From: Brevundimonas naejangsanensis
GTDB lineage: Bacteria > Pseudomonadota > Alphaproteobacteria > Caulobacterales > Caulobacteraceae
Reading direction: 5' to 3'
Length of the DNA stretch: 64,000 nt
Assembly: GCF_000635915.2 (NCBI RefSeq)
Contig: NZ_CP015614.1
Coordinates: forward strand, 1,905,501-1,969,500
A model generated the notes under the pieces. The model did not search any database, had not been told where the DNA came from, and worked only from the letters and a program-made list of their open reading frames with translations. The translations under genes were made by a program, and so were the position numbers. Positions 42,824-52,234 of the stretch are shown here, in pieces (position 1 is the stretch's first letter; each line of letters starts with the position of its first letter).

Positions 42824-43558
42824 CTAGTCATCCAATTCCGACCGCGCCTGTTCGGCCAGGTCGAAGAAGCGGCGGCGCACCTCTGCGGCGTAAGGGTTGT
42901 CGTGTTCGATGGCGCGGAACACCGCTTCGCTGTCGTGACGGACCATGTCGACGCCCTGCACGACGCGTTCGAAACTGGTCGTGGTCATGCGCGTCGGTAG
43001 AGGCTCCATCGCCAGCAACACCTTGGCGATCAGATGGGTCAGGCCCTGCACCGTCGCCGCCTCGCGGTCATGAGCCTCGGGCGTAACGACGAAGACCTTG
43101 AGACCCAGCGCCTTCCTGCAGAAGGCGGCGACGCGCCACGCCGCCTTGTCGCCGCGCACCGGACAGACGGCGATGCGCAGACCGGCGATGCCGTCCTTGC
43201 CGCTCTGAGGGCCGAACAGAGGGTGGGTTCCGACGATCTGAACGCCTTCGGGCAGGCCATCCAGCATGACCTGCGCCGGTTTCACCTTCACCGAGCCGAC
43301 GTCGAGGATTACGGCGCCCGGCGCCAGATGCGGCGCGATGGCCGCCACCGTCTCGGCCAGGACTCCGACCGGCACGGCCAGCACCACCGCAGGGCAAGCC
43401 GCCGCCTCTTCCAGCGTCGTCAGCCGCGCCAGCCCCTCGCCGTCGCTCGCCGCTGGGTCGTGCGCGAGAATATCGACCCACGGCGACAGATGCTTCGCCG
43501 TCAGCCGCCCGAAGGCGCCGAAGCCGATCAGACCAAGCTGGGGACGGACGCCGCTCAC
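42824..43558 (-). CDS. Prephenate/arogenate dehydrogenase family protein
   Basis: 244 residues from a GTG overlapping the dihydroorotase stop (GTGA). LGLIGFGAFGRLTAKHLSPW is the Rossmann loop, VGTHPLFGPQSGKDGIAGLR the TyrA substrate motif with catalytic His, and LTHLIAKVLLAMEPLPTRMT the helical dimer domain. It is shorter than typical TyrA, lacking an ACT or chorismate-mutase domain. It likely makes 4-hydroxyphenylpyruvate or tyrosine. Coupling to a pyrimidine gene is unusual. Confidence 0.85.
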   Translation of the reverse strand: MSGVRPQLGLIGFGAFGRLTAKHLSPWVDILAHDPAASDGEGLARLTTLEEAAACPAVVLAVPVGVLAETVAAIAPHLAPGAVILDVGSVKVKPAQVMLDGLPEGVQIVGTHPLFGPQSGKDGIAGLRIAVCPVRGDKAAWRVAAFCRKALGLKVFVVTPEAHDREAATVQGLTHLIAKVLLAMEPLPTRMTTTSFERVVQGVDMVRHDSEAVFRAIEHDNPYAAEVRRRFFDLAEQARSELDD

Positions 43559-44892
43559 CCCGCCAGCGTTTCCTGGAACCGCACCGGCTGGCCGTGGGCC
43601 TGGCCGATCAGTTCGCCGTCCTTCATCACCACCCGGCCGCGCACGATGGTGGCCACCGGCCAGCCCGTCGCCTCGAAGCCGTCGAAGGGGGTCCAGCCGC
43701 AACGCGTGGCCTGCTGGTCGTGGCTGATCGTCTTCTTCGCCTTCAGGTCGACGATGGTCAGGTCGGCGTCATAGCTGACGGCCATGCGCCCCTTGTTGGC
43801 CGTGCCGAACACCCGCTGCGCCCCGCCGGAGGTAAGGTCGATGAAGCGCTCCAGCGACAGCCGCCCGTTCGCCACATGGGTCAGCATCAGCGGCACCAAG
43901 GTCTGCACCCCCGGCATGCCCGACGGCGAGGCCGGATAGGGCTTGGACTTTTCTTCCTTGGTGTGCGGCGCGTGGTCGGAGCCCAGCACGTCGGCCACGC
44001 CCTGCTGCATCCCCCACAGCCACAGGGCGTCGACATGCTCCTGCGACCGGATCGGCGGGTTCATCTGGGCGTAGGCGCCGAGGCGCTGATAGGCCTCGGG
44101 TGCCACCAGCGTCAGGTGCTGGGGCGTGATCTCGACGGTGGCGACATCCTTGTGGAAGCGCAGGAACTCCATCTCGTCGCGCGTCGTGACGTGCAGGACG
44201 TGGATGCGGGCGCCCGTCTCCTTGGCTAGCCCGACCAGGCGGCGCGTGGACATGATGGCGCTCTCGGCGTCGCGGACTTCGGGGTGGCTGGTCCAGTCGC
44301 CAGTGCGGGCCAGGTTGCGGCGCTCGACCAGTCGGTATTCGTCCTCGGAATGGAAGGTGGCGCGGCGGCGCACGTTCGACAGCACCTTGCGCACGCCCTC
44401 GTCGTCGGCGATCAGCAGGTCGCCGGTCGAGGCGCCCATGAAGACCTTGACCCCGCAGCAGCCCGGCAGGCGCTCCAGGTCGGCCAGATGCTCGGCGTTT
44501 TCATGCGTGCCGCCGACGTAGAAGGCGTGGTCGGTCCACATCCGGTCCTTCGCCCGCGCCAGCTTGTCGGCCATGGTGTCGGGATCGGTCGTGTTGGGAT
44601 TGGTGTTCGGCATCTCGAACACGGCGACGACGCCGCCCAGGGCCGCCGCGCGGCTGCCGGTCTCCAGGTCTTCCTTCCACTCCAGCCCCGGCTCTCGGAA
44701 GTGGACCTGGGTGTCGATGACGCCGGGCAGGACGGTCAGGCCCGTCGCGTCGAACACCTCTCCGGCTGAGGCTTGGCTCAGGTCGCCGATGAAGGCGATG
44801 CGCCCGTCGATGACGCCGACGTCGGCCCGGCCGCGCCCGGCGTGGTTGGCGACTTCGCCGCCCCGAACGATCAGGTCATAGGTCTGGATCAT
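43555..44892 (-). CDS. pyrC: Dihydroorotase
   Basis: 445 residues from the ATG at 44890-44892 (GGAG nine bases upstream); an ATG three codons earlier sits too close to that site. GVIDTQVHFREPG supplies the first metal-binding His pair and substrate Arg, CGVKVFMGASTGD the carbamylated Lys region, later VLHVTTRDE and DVLGSDHAPHTKEEK the remaining metal His and catalytic Asp. It converts carbamoyl aspartate to dihydroorotate in pyrimidine synthesis. A related hydantoinase/allantoinase role cannot be excluded, but the motifs favour dihydroorotase. Confidence 0.88.
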   Translation of the reverse strand: MIQTYDLIVRGGEVANHAGRGRADVGVIDGRIAFIGDLSQASAGEVFDATGLTVLPGVIDTQVHFREPGLEWKEDLETGSRAAALGGVVAVFEMPNTNPNTTDPDTMADKLARAKDRMWTDHAFYVGGTHENAEHLADLERLPGCCGVKVFMGASTGDLLIADDEGVRKVLSNVRRRATFHSEDEYRLVERRNLARTGDWTSHPEVRDAESAIMSTRRLVGLAKETGARIHVLHVTTRDEMEFLRFHKDVATVEITPQHLTLVAPEAYQRLGAYAQMNPPIRSQEHVDALWLWGMQQGVADVLGSDHAPHTKEEKSKPYPASPSGMPGVQTLVPLMLTHVANGRLSLERFIDLTSGGAQRVFGTANKGRMAVSYDADLTIVDLKAKKTISHDQQATRCGWTPFDGFEATGWPVATIVRGRVVMKDGELIGQAHGQPVRFQETLAG

Positions 44893-44960
44893 CGCGCGCA
44901 TCTCCTGAAACTCCGGCGCTTATGCGCGTCGAAGGCTTGGAGACGCAAGCCAAGGGGCAG

Positions 44961-45917
44961 TCAGGAGGCCCGTTCAGCCAGCAGCTTCTTCGCCGCCTTC
45001 AGCACCCGCTCATAGGGCAGGTCCATCATGTGCTGGATGTGCTGGTTCAGGCGCGGGTCCAGTTCCTGGAACTCCTGCAGGCTGCGCGGGCCGCGCACGG
45101 CGACGCCGGTCCAGGGACGTTTCAGCGTCTCGTCCGAAGGGCCGAAGACCGCCACAGCCGGGACGCCCGCCGCCACCGCCAGTTGCGTCCACAGGGAGTC
45201 CCCGCCCAGATAGAGGTCCGCATGCGACAGGGCCGCCGCCGTCTGCAGGCGCGTCAACCGGCCTTGAAGTTCGATCACCCGGTCGCGCTTGACCGCCGAG
45301 CGGATGGTCTGGGCGGCATCGCGGTCCGCCTCCTCGCCCACGATCATCAGCCGCCCGCCCGCCAGCGGCCCGCCCTCGCCCAGCAGGGAGATGGCGACCT
45401 TGGCGTAGCGATCGGCGGGCCAGCGCTTGCCGATCCAGTCGGCGCCCGGCCCGATGGCCAGGATCGGGCCGCCCCCTGGCGGGATCAGGGCGTCGGCGGC
45501 TTCCTGAGTGTCCCGCTCGATGAACAGTTTCGGCGCCGGAATCTCGTCCAGTTGCAGGGTCCGCGCCGCCTGTTCGACCAGATGCACGCCCGGCACGGTC
45601 TTGCCCTTCACCGCGCGCCGCTGGCGCCGCAGCTTGCCCGACAGGGTCGAGCCGCGCATGTCGACCACCAGCCCCCAGTTCGTCTCGCGCACCTGGTTCC
45701 AAAGAGCGATCCAGTCCCAGCGCCCGTCGCGGTCCAGGGTGATCAGCCGCTGAAGACGCGGCAGGTCGGCGAACAGCGGCGCGCTGGCCGGAGAACCGAC
45801 GACGGTGAAGGTCGCCTGCGGGATCGCCTCGACCAACTGGGCCAGCGCTCCAGACGACAGGACCGCCTCTTCGGCGTCCGCCTCGGCGATATAGAGGATC
45901 GGAAAACGACCATGCAT
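44961..45917 (-). CDS. Glycosyltransferase family 9 protein
   Basis: 318 residues with two Rossmann-like halves. VVDMRGSTLSGKLRRQRRAV belongs to the N-terminal half, and LAIGPGADWIGKRWPADRYA and ADLYLGGDSLWTQLAVAAGV followed by PAVAVFGPSDE are GT9 nucleotide-sugar motifs. The usual GNDSG of heptosyltransferases is GGDSL here. GT9 enzymes add heptose or other sugars to LPS core. It sits between Lrp and dihydroorotase genes on the same strand. Confidence 0.85.
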   Translation of the reverse strand: MHGRFPILYIAEADAEEAVLSSGALAQLVEAIPQATFTVVGSPASAPLFADLPRLQRLITLDRDGRWDWIALWNQVRETNWGLVVDMRGSTLSGKLRRQRRAVKGKTVPGVHLVEQAARTLQLDEIPAPKLFIERDTQEAADALIPPGGGPILAIGPGADWIGKRWPADRYAKVAISLLGEGGPLAGGRLMIVGEEADRDAAQTIRSAVKRDRVIELQGRLTRLQTAAALSHADLYLGGDSLWTQLAVAAGVPAVAVFGPSDETLKRPWTGVAVRGPRSLQEFQELDPRLNQHIQHMMDLPYERVLKAAKKLLAERAS

Positions 45918-45985
45918 AGCGTCAGCCTATCCGGATTCTCAAGGCGATTCAGCGGCGAAACTGAAACAGGGCCGCAAACCGGACT

Positions 45986-46468
45986 TCATCGCGCCAGCGC
46001 CCGTCGCGCAGGGTCGAACGGCAGAACTTCCCTGATTGAAATCAGCGTCTTGAACGCGCGCACCCGGGCGTCGTCGTTCAGCATTTCCCGGGTGAAGACT
46101 TCATAGGCCTCCATCGTCGGCACCACGACATACAGGATCAGGTCGGTGTCGCCGGTCACATACCAGGCCGCCTGCACCTCGGGACGAGCGGTCAGCTTGT
46201 CGATCAGGGCGTCCAGAACCGCCGTACCCTCGCGCTCCATCTCGACTAGGACATGCATGGTCAGGACGCGCGCCAGCCGGGCCGGATCGACCACGGCGAC
46301 ATCGGCGATGATGATCCCTTCGTCGCGCAGCCGCCGCAACCGTCGCGACACCGCCGATTCCGACAGGCCGACCGTGTCCGCCAGCACCCGCGCAGGCTGG
46401 AGGTTGTCGCGGCGCACCAGGGCCAGCAGGCGACGGTCAAAGGAATCGAGGTCGGCGTTTTCTTGCAT
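45986..46468 (-). CDS. Lrp/AsnC-family transcriptional regulator
   Basis: 160 residues from the ATG at 46466-46468. LDSFDRRLLALVRRDNLQPA and LADTVGLSESAVSRRLRRLR form the N-terminal helix-turn-helix; RPEVQAAWYVTGDTDLILYV is the RAM ligand-binding domain. It is divergent, 85 bp away, from an RhtA-like amino-acid exporter, which it probably controls in response to an amino acid. Confidence 0.92.
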   Translation of the reverse strand: MQENADLDSFDRRLLALVRRDNLQPARVLADTVGLSESAVSRRLRRLRDEGIIIADVAVVDPARLARVLTMHVLVEMEREGTAVLDALIDKLTARPEVQAAWYVTGDTDLILYVVVPTMEAYEVFTREMLNDDARVRAFKTLISIREVLPFDPARRALAR

Positions 46469-46553
46469 AGGAGACGACACTACGCGTGTTTCTTGCAGCA
46501 TGGCAGGCGAAATCGCCAAGAAAAACGAGCGGCTTTTCGATAGGTTGCCGGCC

Positions 46554-47462
46554 ATGTCCTCCCCGGCCCTCGCCCTTCGCCATCCGCGCCTGTCAGCGGT
46601 CCTGCCCTATCTCGCCCTGATCGGCGGCATGGTGTCGCTTTCGGCCGGCACCTCCTTCGCCAAGACGCTTTATCCGATGGTGGGACCAGCCGGGACGGCG
46701 GGCCTGCGCGTGGGGCTGTCGGCCATCGTCCTGCTGGCGGTGTTTCGTCCCTGGCGCAGCGCCTTCACCACCGGCGACCTGCGCGCCCTGGCGGTCTACG
46801 GCGTGGTGATGGGGCTGATGAACCTCAGCTTCTACATGGCGCTGAACACCATTCCGCTGGGGGTGGCCCTGGCGATCGAGTTCATGGGACCGCTGTCGGT
46901 CGCCCTGTTCAACTCGCGACGGCTGATCCACTTCGTCTGGATCGGGCTGGCGGTGCTGGGTCTGGTCCTGCTGCTGCCGCTGGACGGCAACGTGTCGGGG
47001 CTTGATCCGGTCGGCTGCGCCTATGCGGCGGCGGCGGCGGTGTTCTGGGCGGGCTATATCGTCTTCGGCAAGCGGGTCAGCCATCTGCCCAGCGGCTCGA
47101 CCGTCGCCATCGGCATGACCTTCGCCGCCATGACGGTGGTGCCGTTCGGCGTCGCCGGCGCGGGCATGAGCCTGCTGGATCCAAGGATTCTGGCGCTGGG
47201 TCTGGTCGTCGCCCTAGTGTCCAGCGCCCTGCCCTACACGCTGGACATGGTCGCCCTGCGCCATATTCCCAAGCGCACCTTCGGCGTGGCGGTCAGCGGC
47301 GATCCGGCCATCGGCGCCCTGGCGGGCCTGTTTGTCCTGGGCGAGCACCTCACCAGCCAGCAGTGGCTGGCCATCGCCGCCATCATCGCCGCCTCGGTCG
47401 GCGCCGTGCTGACCTCGCCGTCAGACGAACAGCCGTTGCAGGATCCGGCCGCCCCTGCCTGA
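46554..47462 (+). CDS. rhtA: RhtA-like threonine/homoserine exporter (EamA family)
   Basis: 302 residues from the ATG at 46554, with ten hydrophobic helices in two EamA halves. GGMVSLSAGTSFAKTLYPMV, MNLSFYMALNTIPLGVALAI followed by EFMGPLSVAL, and SSALPYTLDMVALRHIPKRT are close to RhtA. It would expel excess threonine, homoserine or related amino acids across the inner membrane. It is divergent from an Lrp/AsnC regulator. Exact substrates are inferred from family only. Confidence 0.85.
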   Translation: MSSPALALRHPRLSAVLPYLALIGGMVSLSAGTSFAKTLYPMVGPAGTAGLRVGLSAIVLLAVFRPWRSAFTTGDLRALAVYGVVMGLMNLSFYMALNTIPLGVALAIEFMGPLSVALFNSRRLIHFVWIGLAVLGLVLLLPLDGNVSGLDPVGCAYAAAAAVFWAGYIVFGKRVSHLPSGSTVAIGMTFAAMTVVPFGVAGAGMSLLDPRILALGLVVALVSSALPYTLDMVALRHIPKRTFGVAVSGDPAIGALAGLFVLGEHLTSQQWLAIAAIIAASVGAVLTSPSDEQPLQDPAAPA

Positions 47463-47471
47463 TCTCGACGC

Positions 47472-48956
47472 CTAGAACTCGGTCCATTCGTCGGCGGCCG
47501 GGCCGTTGACGACCGCGCGCAGACGGGCGCGCTGCGCCTCCAGCGCCGGCGGCGGGCCGCCATAGGCCTTCAACGCGCGCACCACGCCGCCTTCGGCGCC
47601 CGTGCGGAACCGCCCGACCAGTTCGGCCAGATGCTCGGCCTCGGTCTTTAGGTTGGCGGCGGCGGCCGTGGTCTGCTCGACCATGGCGGCGTTCTGTTGC
47701 GTGACCTGATCCATCTGGTTCACCGCCTGATTGACCTGGCCCAGACCCGAAGCCTGCTCCTGGGCTGAGGCGGCGATTTCGGCGACCAGGCCGTCCATCT
47801 CATTGACCTGTTCGGCGATGGTCCCCAGCGCGCGGCCGGTCTCGGCGACCAGTTCGACGCCCTGCGCCACCTCGGCGCTGGAAGCGGAGATCAGCGCCTT
47901 GATTTCCTTGGCCGCCTCAGCCGATCGCTGGGCCAGCGCCCGCACCTCGGACGCCACCACGGCGAACCCGCGCCCGCTGTCGCCGGCCCGCGCCGCCTCA
48001 ACCCCGGCGTTCAGCGCCAGCAGGTTGGTCTGGAAGGCGATCTCGTCGATCACCCCGACGATGTCGCTGATCTCGGATGAGCGGCGGCTGATGCCGTCCA
48101 TCGCCGTCACCGCCCGACGCATGACCTCGCCCGATCGCCCGGCTTCGGCATGGGCCTTGGCGGCGACGGAGGCCGCCTGCCGGGCGCCCTCGGCGCTGCG
48201 CTGGACAGTGGCGGTGATCTGGTCCAGCGCCGCCGCGGTCTCTTCCAGACTGGCCGCCTGTTGTTCGGTGCGTCGCGACAGGTCGTCCGACGCCTGACTG
48301 ATCTCGTCCGAGCCGCCCCGCAGGGTCGTCACCGCCGACAGGACCTTTTCAAGCGCAGTCCTGAGGCTGGACACAGCGCCGTTGAAGTCCGCCTTCACCG
48401 CCTGATGGGCGCCGTCCATATCCTGTTCGATAGCGGCCGTCAGATCGCCGTCTGACAGGCGAGAAAGCTGTTCCGCCAGGGCGCCGACCAGTCGAGCCTG
48501 CGCCGCCTCGGCCGCCAGGCGCCCCTGCTCGGCCCGCTGGGCGGCCTGTTCGGCTTCAGTGATGTCGACGGCCAGCTTGACCACCTTCAGCGGTCGCCCC
48601 GCCTCGTCCAGCACGGGATTGTAGGACGCTTCCAGCCAGACCTCGCGCCCGCCCTTGGCGATGCGGCGGAATTTGCGGGCGACGAAGCGCCCCTCGTTCA
48701 ACTCTCGCCAGAAGGCTAGATACTCGGCCGACGCCGCCTCGGCCGGGTCCACGAACATCCGGTGATGCTGTCCCCGGATTTCATCCATGCCGTAGCCCAT
48801 GGTCTGGAGCAGGTTTTCGTTGGCGTCGCGGATCGTGCCGTCAAGGTCGAACTCGATCACGGCCTGGGACCGCCCGATCGCCGCCATCCGACGATCCAGT
48901 TCCTCAAGCCGCTCAATATTCGTAGCCCGTTTTTGTCGACGACCTGCACTGAACAT
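47472..48956 (-). CDS. Soluble PAS-containing chemoreceptor with CheR/CheB tether
   Basis: 494 residues without a membrane helix. A PAS domain covers about 25-135 ([20 protein letters not shown] ... [16 protein letters not shown]), followed by a HAMP-like linker, then a signalling domain with [20 protein letters not shown]. The last five residues, EWTEF, match the xWxxF pentapeptide that tethers CheR and CheB to receptors. It probably senses redox, heme or aromatic ligands in the cytoplasm. The start ATG is preceded by a GGGGGGCGG purine run. It lies divergent from fliI. Confidence 0.92.
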   Translation of the reverse strand: MFSAGRRQKRATNIERLEELDRRMAAIGRSQAVIEFDLDGTIRDANENLLQTMGYGMDEIRGQHHRMFVDPAEAASAEYLAFWRELNEGRFVARKFRRIAKGGREVWLEASYNPVLDEAGRPLKVVKLAVDITEAEQAAQRAEQGRLAAEAAQARLVGALAEQLSRLSDGDLTAAIEQDMDGAHQAVKADFNGAVSSLRTALEKVLSAVTTLRGGSDEISQASDDLSRRTEQQAASLEETAAALDQITATVQRSAEGARQAASVAAKAHAEAGRSGEVMRRAVTAMDGISRRSSEISDIVGVIDEIAFQTNLLALNAGVEAARAGDSGRGFAVVASEVRALAQRSAEAAKEIKALISASSAEVAQGVELVAETGRALGTIAEQVNEMDGLVAEIAASAQEQASGLGQVNQAVNQMDQVTQQNAAMVEQTTAAAANLKTEAEHLAELVGRFRTGAEGGVVRALKAYGGPPPALEAQRARLRAVVNGPAADEWTEF

Positions 48957-49146
48957 CCGAACCGCCCCCCTTCAGAATAACGGCGATGGACTGGATAAGT
49001 CTGTGGATAAGACTGGCCCTTGAGAGGTTTCATTTTCGTTACTTGCAATCAGGAGTTGCAATTCACAGCGAACTTCATCGACCATTAACCATGATGCAGC
49101 ACCGTGGCTGGGATCGGTCGCGCGGCTCGCGGCCTGGGGGCCTTCC

Positions 49147-50490
49147 TTGCGTAATCTCGTCGCCGCCGTCGAAGCGATCGACCCGCTGGTCGTCACCGGC
49201 AAGGTGGCGGGCGTCAGCGGCCTGCTGATCGAGTCGCGCGGCGGCCTGTCGCGCCTCGCCGTCGGCGCCCGCGCCGAGATCGAGCGACGCGGCCAGCCGC
49301 CCCTGCCCGCCGAGGTCGTCGGTTTCCGCGAGGCCAAGGCCCTGCTGATGCCCTTCGGCCCGGTCGAGGGCGTGGCGCCGGGCGCCGATATCAAGATCAT
49401 CAACGCCGCCGCCAGCGTGCGCCCGACGACGGCTTGGCTGGGCCGCATCATCGATTCCTTCGGCGAGCCGATCGACGGCCTGGGGCCGCTGACGCCGGGC
49501 CTTGTCCCCTACCCCTTGCGCGCCCCGCCGCCGCCCGCTCATTCGCGCGGCCGGGTGGGCCAGCGGCTGGACCTGGGGGTGCGGGCGATGGACGTCTTCA
49601 CCACCACCAGCCGGGGCCAGCGCTTGGGCATCTTCGCCGGTTCGGGCGTGGGCAAGTCGGTGCTGCTGTCCATGCTGGCGCGCCAGGCGACGTGTGACGT
49701 CGTGGTGGTCGGCCTGATCGGCGAGCGGGGCCGCGAGGTCCGCGAGTTCATCGAAGAGACCCTGGGCGAAGAAGGTCTGAAACGCGCCGTCGTCGTCGTG
49801 GCCACCAGCGACGAACCGGCGCTGAAACGGCGCCAGGCCGCCTATATGACCATGGCCGTGGCCGAGTTCTTCCGCGACCAGGGGCTGGAGGTGCTGTGCC
49901 TGATGGACAGCGTCACCCGTTTCGCCATGGCCCAGCGCGAGATCGGCCTGGCCGCAGGCGAGCCGCCGACCACCAAGGGCTACACCCCCACCGTCTTCAC
50001 CGAACTGCCCAAGCTGCTGGAGCGCGCCGGCCCCGGCCCGATCCGCCCGGACGGCACGGAGGCGGGACCGATCACTGCCCTGTTCACCGTTCTGGTGGAC
50101 GGCGGCGACCATGACGAGCCGATCGCCGACGCCGTGCGCGGCATTCTGGACGGCCACATCGTCATGGACCGCAAGATCGCCGAGCGCGGCCGCTTCCCCG
50201 CCATCGACGTGCTCAAGTCCGTTAGCCGCACCATGCCCGGCAACCAGTCCCCGCCCGAGCGCGAACTGAACCGCCGCGCGCGCCAGTGCCTGAGCGCCTA
50301 TTCCAACATGGAAGAACTGATCCGCATCGGCGCCTATCGCACCGGGGCGGACCCCATCGTCGACCGCGCCATCGCCCTGAACCCGGCCCTGGAAGGCTTC
50401 TTGACCCAGGACAAGGACGACGCGACGCGCCTGAACGACAGTTTCGACAGACTTGAAACCATCCTGAACCAGGGCATGGTGGACCAATGA
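49147..50490 (+). CDS. fliI: Flagellum-specific ATPase FliI
   Basis: 447 residues from a TTG; no in-frame ATG or GTG fits and no good ribosome site is seen. [20 protein letters not shown] is the FliI N-terminus. Walker [12 protein letters not shown] is at 161-171, Walker B lies in [14 protein letters not shown], and the ATPase alpha/beta signature is near [20 protein letters not shown]. It energizes export of flagellar subunits with FliH and FliJ at the type III secretion base. The upstream DNA contains a TTAAC half-site and the direct repeat TTGCAAT-N6-TTGCAAT (49044-49063). Confidence 0.96.
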   Translation: MRNLVAAVEAIDPLVVTGKVAGVSGLLIESRGGLSRLAVGARAEIERRGQPPLPAEVVGFREAKALLMPFGPVEGVAPGADIKIINAAASVRPTTAWLGRIIDSFGEPIDGLGPLTPGLVPYPLRAPPPPAHSRGRVGQRLDLGVRAMDVFTTTSRGQRLGIFAGSGVGKSVLLSMLARQATCDVVVVGLIGERGREVREFIEETLGEEGLKRAVVVVATSDEPALKRRQAAYMTMAVAEFFRDQGLEVLCLMDSVTRFAMAQREIGLAAGEPPTTKGYTPTVFTELPKLLERAGPGPIRPDGTEAGPITALFTVLVDGGDHDEPIADAVRGILDGHIVMDRKIAERGRFPAIDVLKSVSRTMPGNQSPPERELNRRARQCLSAYSNMEELIRIGAYRTGADPIVDRAIALNPALEGFLTQDKDDATRLNDSFDRLETILNQGMVDQ

Positions 50491-50506
50491 TCGCGGGAGA
50501 CGACGC

Positions 50507-50920
50507 ATGACGGCCTGGGCCCAATCCCTGATCCGCATCTCAAACTATGAGGTCGAGACGCTGCAGAAGCGCCTGGCCGAGATCACCGCTCGCAAGGCAG
50601 AGGCCGAGATGCGCGTCGCCGTGCTGGACGCCCAGGCCGAGATCGAGCGTGAGAACGCCCGGCTCGACCCGTCCTCCGGCATGATGCTGCAGGCCTATCT
50701 CAACGGCTGGAAGCTGCGCCGCGCCGACGCCGAGGCCGAGATCGCCGCCGTCGCCGCCGAGGAGGAAGGCGCCCGCGACGCGCTGACCGGCGCCTTCGAG
50801 GAACTGAAGAAGTTCGAGCACGTCGCCGAGACCACCCGACTGAACAAGCTGATGGCCGCCGCCAAGCGCGAGGCCGCCGCCTATGACGAAATGGGCCTGC
50901 GTCGCCGCGCCGAGGGCTAG
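50507..50920 (+). CDS. fliJ: Flagellar export protein FliJ
   Basis: 137 residues, almost entirely coiled coil (LIRISNYEVETLQKRLAEIT, ARKAEAEMRVAVLDAQAEIE, LEACH-less heptads to LNKLMAAAKREAA). Its length and place directly after fliI identify FliJ, the stalk that enters the FliI hexamer and helps couple the proton motive force to export. It begins 17 bp after fliI. Confidence 0.9.
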   Translation: MTAWAQSLIRISNYEVETLQKRLAEITARKAEAEMRVAVLDAQAEIERENARLDPSSGMMLQAYLNGWKLRRADAEAEIAAVAAEEEGARDALTGAFEELKKFEHVAETTRLNKLMAAAKREAAAYDEMGLRRRAEG

Positions 50921-50922
50921 AC

Positions 50923-51993
50923 GTGATCGACCGTCGCGCCCTTCTCGCCTCCACCCTCGCGCTCGCGTCGTGCGGCGCGGGCGAGGCGCCCGAAGCGGCG
51001 CCTGCCGGCCCCGTCCGCCCGCTGAAGTCCGTCGCCCCCTTCCCGGTCGGCACGGTCGCCATGTCCGGCCAACTGTCGGATCAGGACTGGTTCCGCCTCG
51101 TCTCCACCCACTTCTCCCAGCTCACGCCCGAGTGGGAGATGAAGATGGAGTACATCCTGCAAAAGGACGGCTCCCTGCGCTTCGACGCGCCGGACCGGAT
51201 CGCCTATTTCGCCCGCGATCTGGACATCCGACTCTTCGGCCACGCCTTGATCTGGTACGCGCAGGAGCATCCGTGGTTCACGGCCATCGTCGATGACCGA
51301 CCGCGCTTCATCGCCGAGCACGACCGCTATATCGCCGAGGTCGCCGGCCGCTGGCGCAGCCAGATCGTCGGCTGGGACGTGGTCAACGAGCCGGTCGAGG
51401 ATGACGGTAGCGGCTATCGCGACTGCGTCTGGAGCCGGGGCCTGGGCGGCGTCGACGCCTATATAATCCGCGCCTTCGAACAGGCCCGCCTGGCGGCGCC
51501 CGACGCGACCCTGTTCCTGAACGACTACAACCTGGAGAACACGCCCAAGAAGGGCGCGGCCTTCCTGCGTCTGATTGAACGGCTGCTGAAGGCGGGCGCG
51601 CCGATCCAGGGCATCGGCATCCAGTCCCACCTCGACATCGAAATCCCCGGCGGCCAGATCGCCGCTTTCATGAACGAGGCCCGACAGTTCGGCCTGCCTA
51701 TCCATGTCTCCGAACTGGACGCCTCGCTGAAGCGCGGCGGCCGGATGCCCGACCTGCGCCCCCGCGCCCAGCGCCGCGAGCAGCAGACCGCGCGCGTGGC
51801 CGAATTGGCCGAGGCCTTCATGGACCTGCCTCCGGCCCAGCGCTTCGCCTTCACCGTCTGGGGCGTCCGCGACAGCGACTCCTGGCTGCGCCGGGGCAAG
51901 AACGACGACGGCCAGGACAGCCCCCTGCTGTTCGACGACGCAGGCCGGCCCAATCCCATGTTCGACGTGCTGACCAAGGCGTTCGCGCATTAA
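50923..51993 (+). CDS. GH10 endo-1,4-beta-xylanase
   Basis: 356 residues from a GTG two bases after the fliJ stop. The N-terminus IDRRALLASTLALASCGAG combines a Tat-like RR and a lipobox-like LASC, indicating export. The TIM barrel has GHALIWYAQEHPWF, acid/base Glu156 in WDVVNEP, DYNLENTPKK, GIGIQSHLDIEIP, nucleophile Glu264 in HVSELD, and FTVWGVRDSDSW. All GH10 catalytic residues are present. It would cut xylan backbones. Its tight link to fliI-fliJ is odd. Confidence 0.92.
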   Translation: MIDRRALLASTLALASCGAGEAPEAAPAGPVRPLKSVAPFPVGTVAMSGQLSDQDWFRLVSTHFSQLTPEWEMKMEYILQKDGSLRFDAPDRIAYFARDLDIRLFGHALIWYAQEHPWFTAIVDDRPRFIAEHDRYIAEVAGRWRSQIVGWDVVNEPVEDDGSGYRDCVWSRGLGGVDAYIIRAFEQARLAAPDATLFLNDYNLENTPKKGAAFLRLIERLLKAGAPIQGIGIQSHLDIEIPGGQIAAFMNEARQFGLPIHVSELDASLKRGGRMPDLRPRAQRREQQTARVAELAEAFMDLPPAQRFAFTVWGVRDSDSWLRRGKNDDGQDSPLLFDDAGRPNPMFDVLTKAFAH

Positions 51994-51994
51994 T

Positions 51995-52157
51995 CCTTCT
52001 CCCCTTGTGGGAGAAGGTGGGCGCCGGAGGCGCTCGGATGAGGGGTGTCGGCGCGACTACTGACCTTCTGAGATCGAGCGGTGCGACACCCCCTTCAGAT
52101 CAAGGTGCCCTCATCCGTCAGGCTCCGCCTGCCACCTTCTCCCACAAGGGGAGAAGG
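51995..52157. repeat. Long intergenic inverted repeat with 26-bp perfect arms
   Basis: Arms 51995-52020 (starting CCTTCTCCCCTTGTGGGAGA) and 52132-52157 are exact reverse complements. The less conserved inner parts contain GGATGAGGGGTGTCG and CGACACCCCCTTC. This is a common dispersed repeat type in alphaproteobacteria. It lies between the convergent xylanase and ctrA ends. Confidence 0.85.
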
Positions 52158-52162
52158 GCAAA

Positions 52163-52196
52163 TAAAAACGCCCGCCGATGAACTCGGCGGGCGTTT
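52163..52196 (-). terminator. Intrinsic terminator of ctrA
   Basis: Read on the minus strand, AAACGCCCGCCGA pairs with TCGGCGGGCGTTT (13 bp, perfect) around a 5-base loop and runs on into TTTTTATTTG. It lies 39 bp after the ctrA stop. Confidence 0.88.
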
Positions 52197-52234
52197 CTGG
52201 ATCGGCCCTGAGTGGAGGCTCAGGAGGGGTCTTT

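Noticed and set aside
49075..50538. 487-codon antisense frame across fliI
   Set aside because: FliI has all ATPase motifs on the plus strand; the reverse product shows only low-complexity Gly/Ala/Asp/His sequence.
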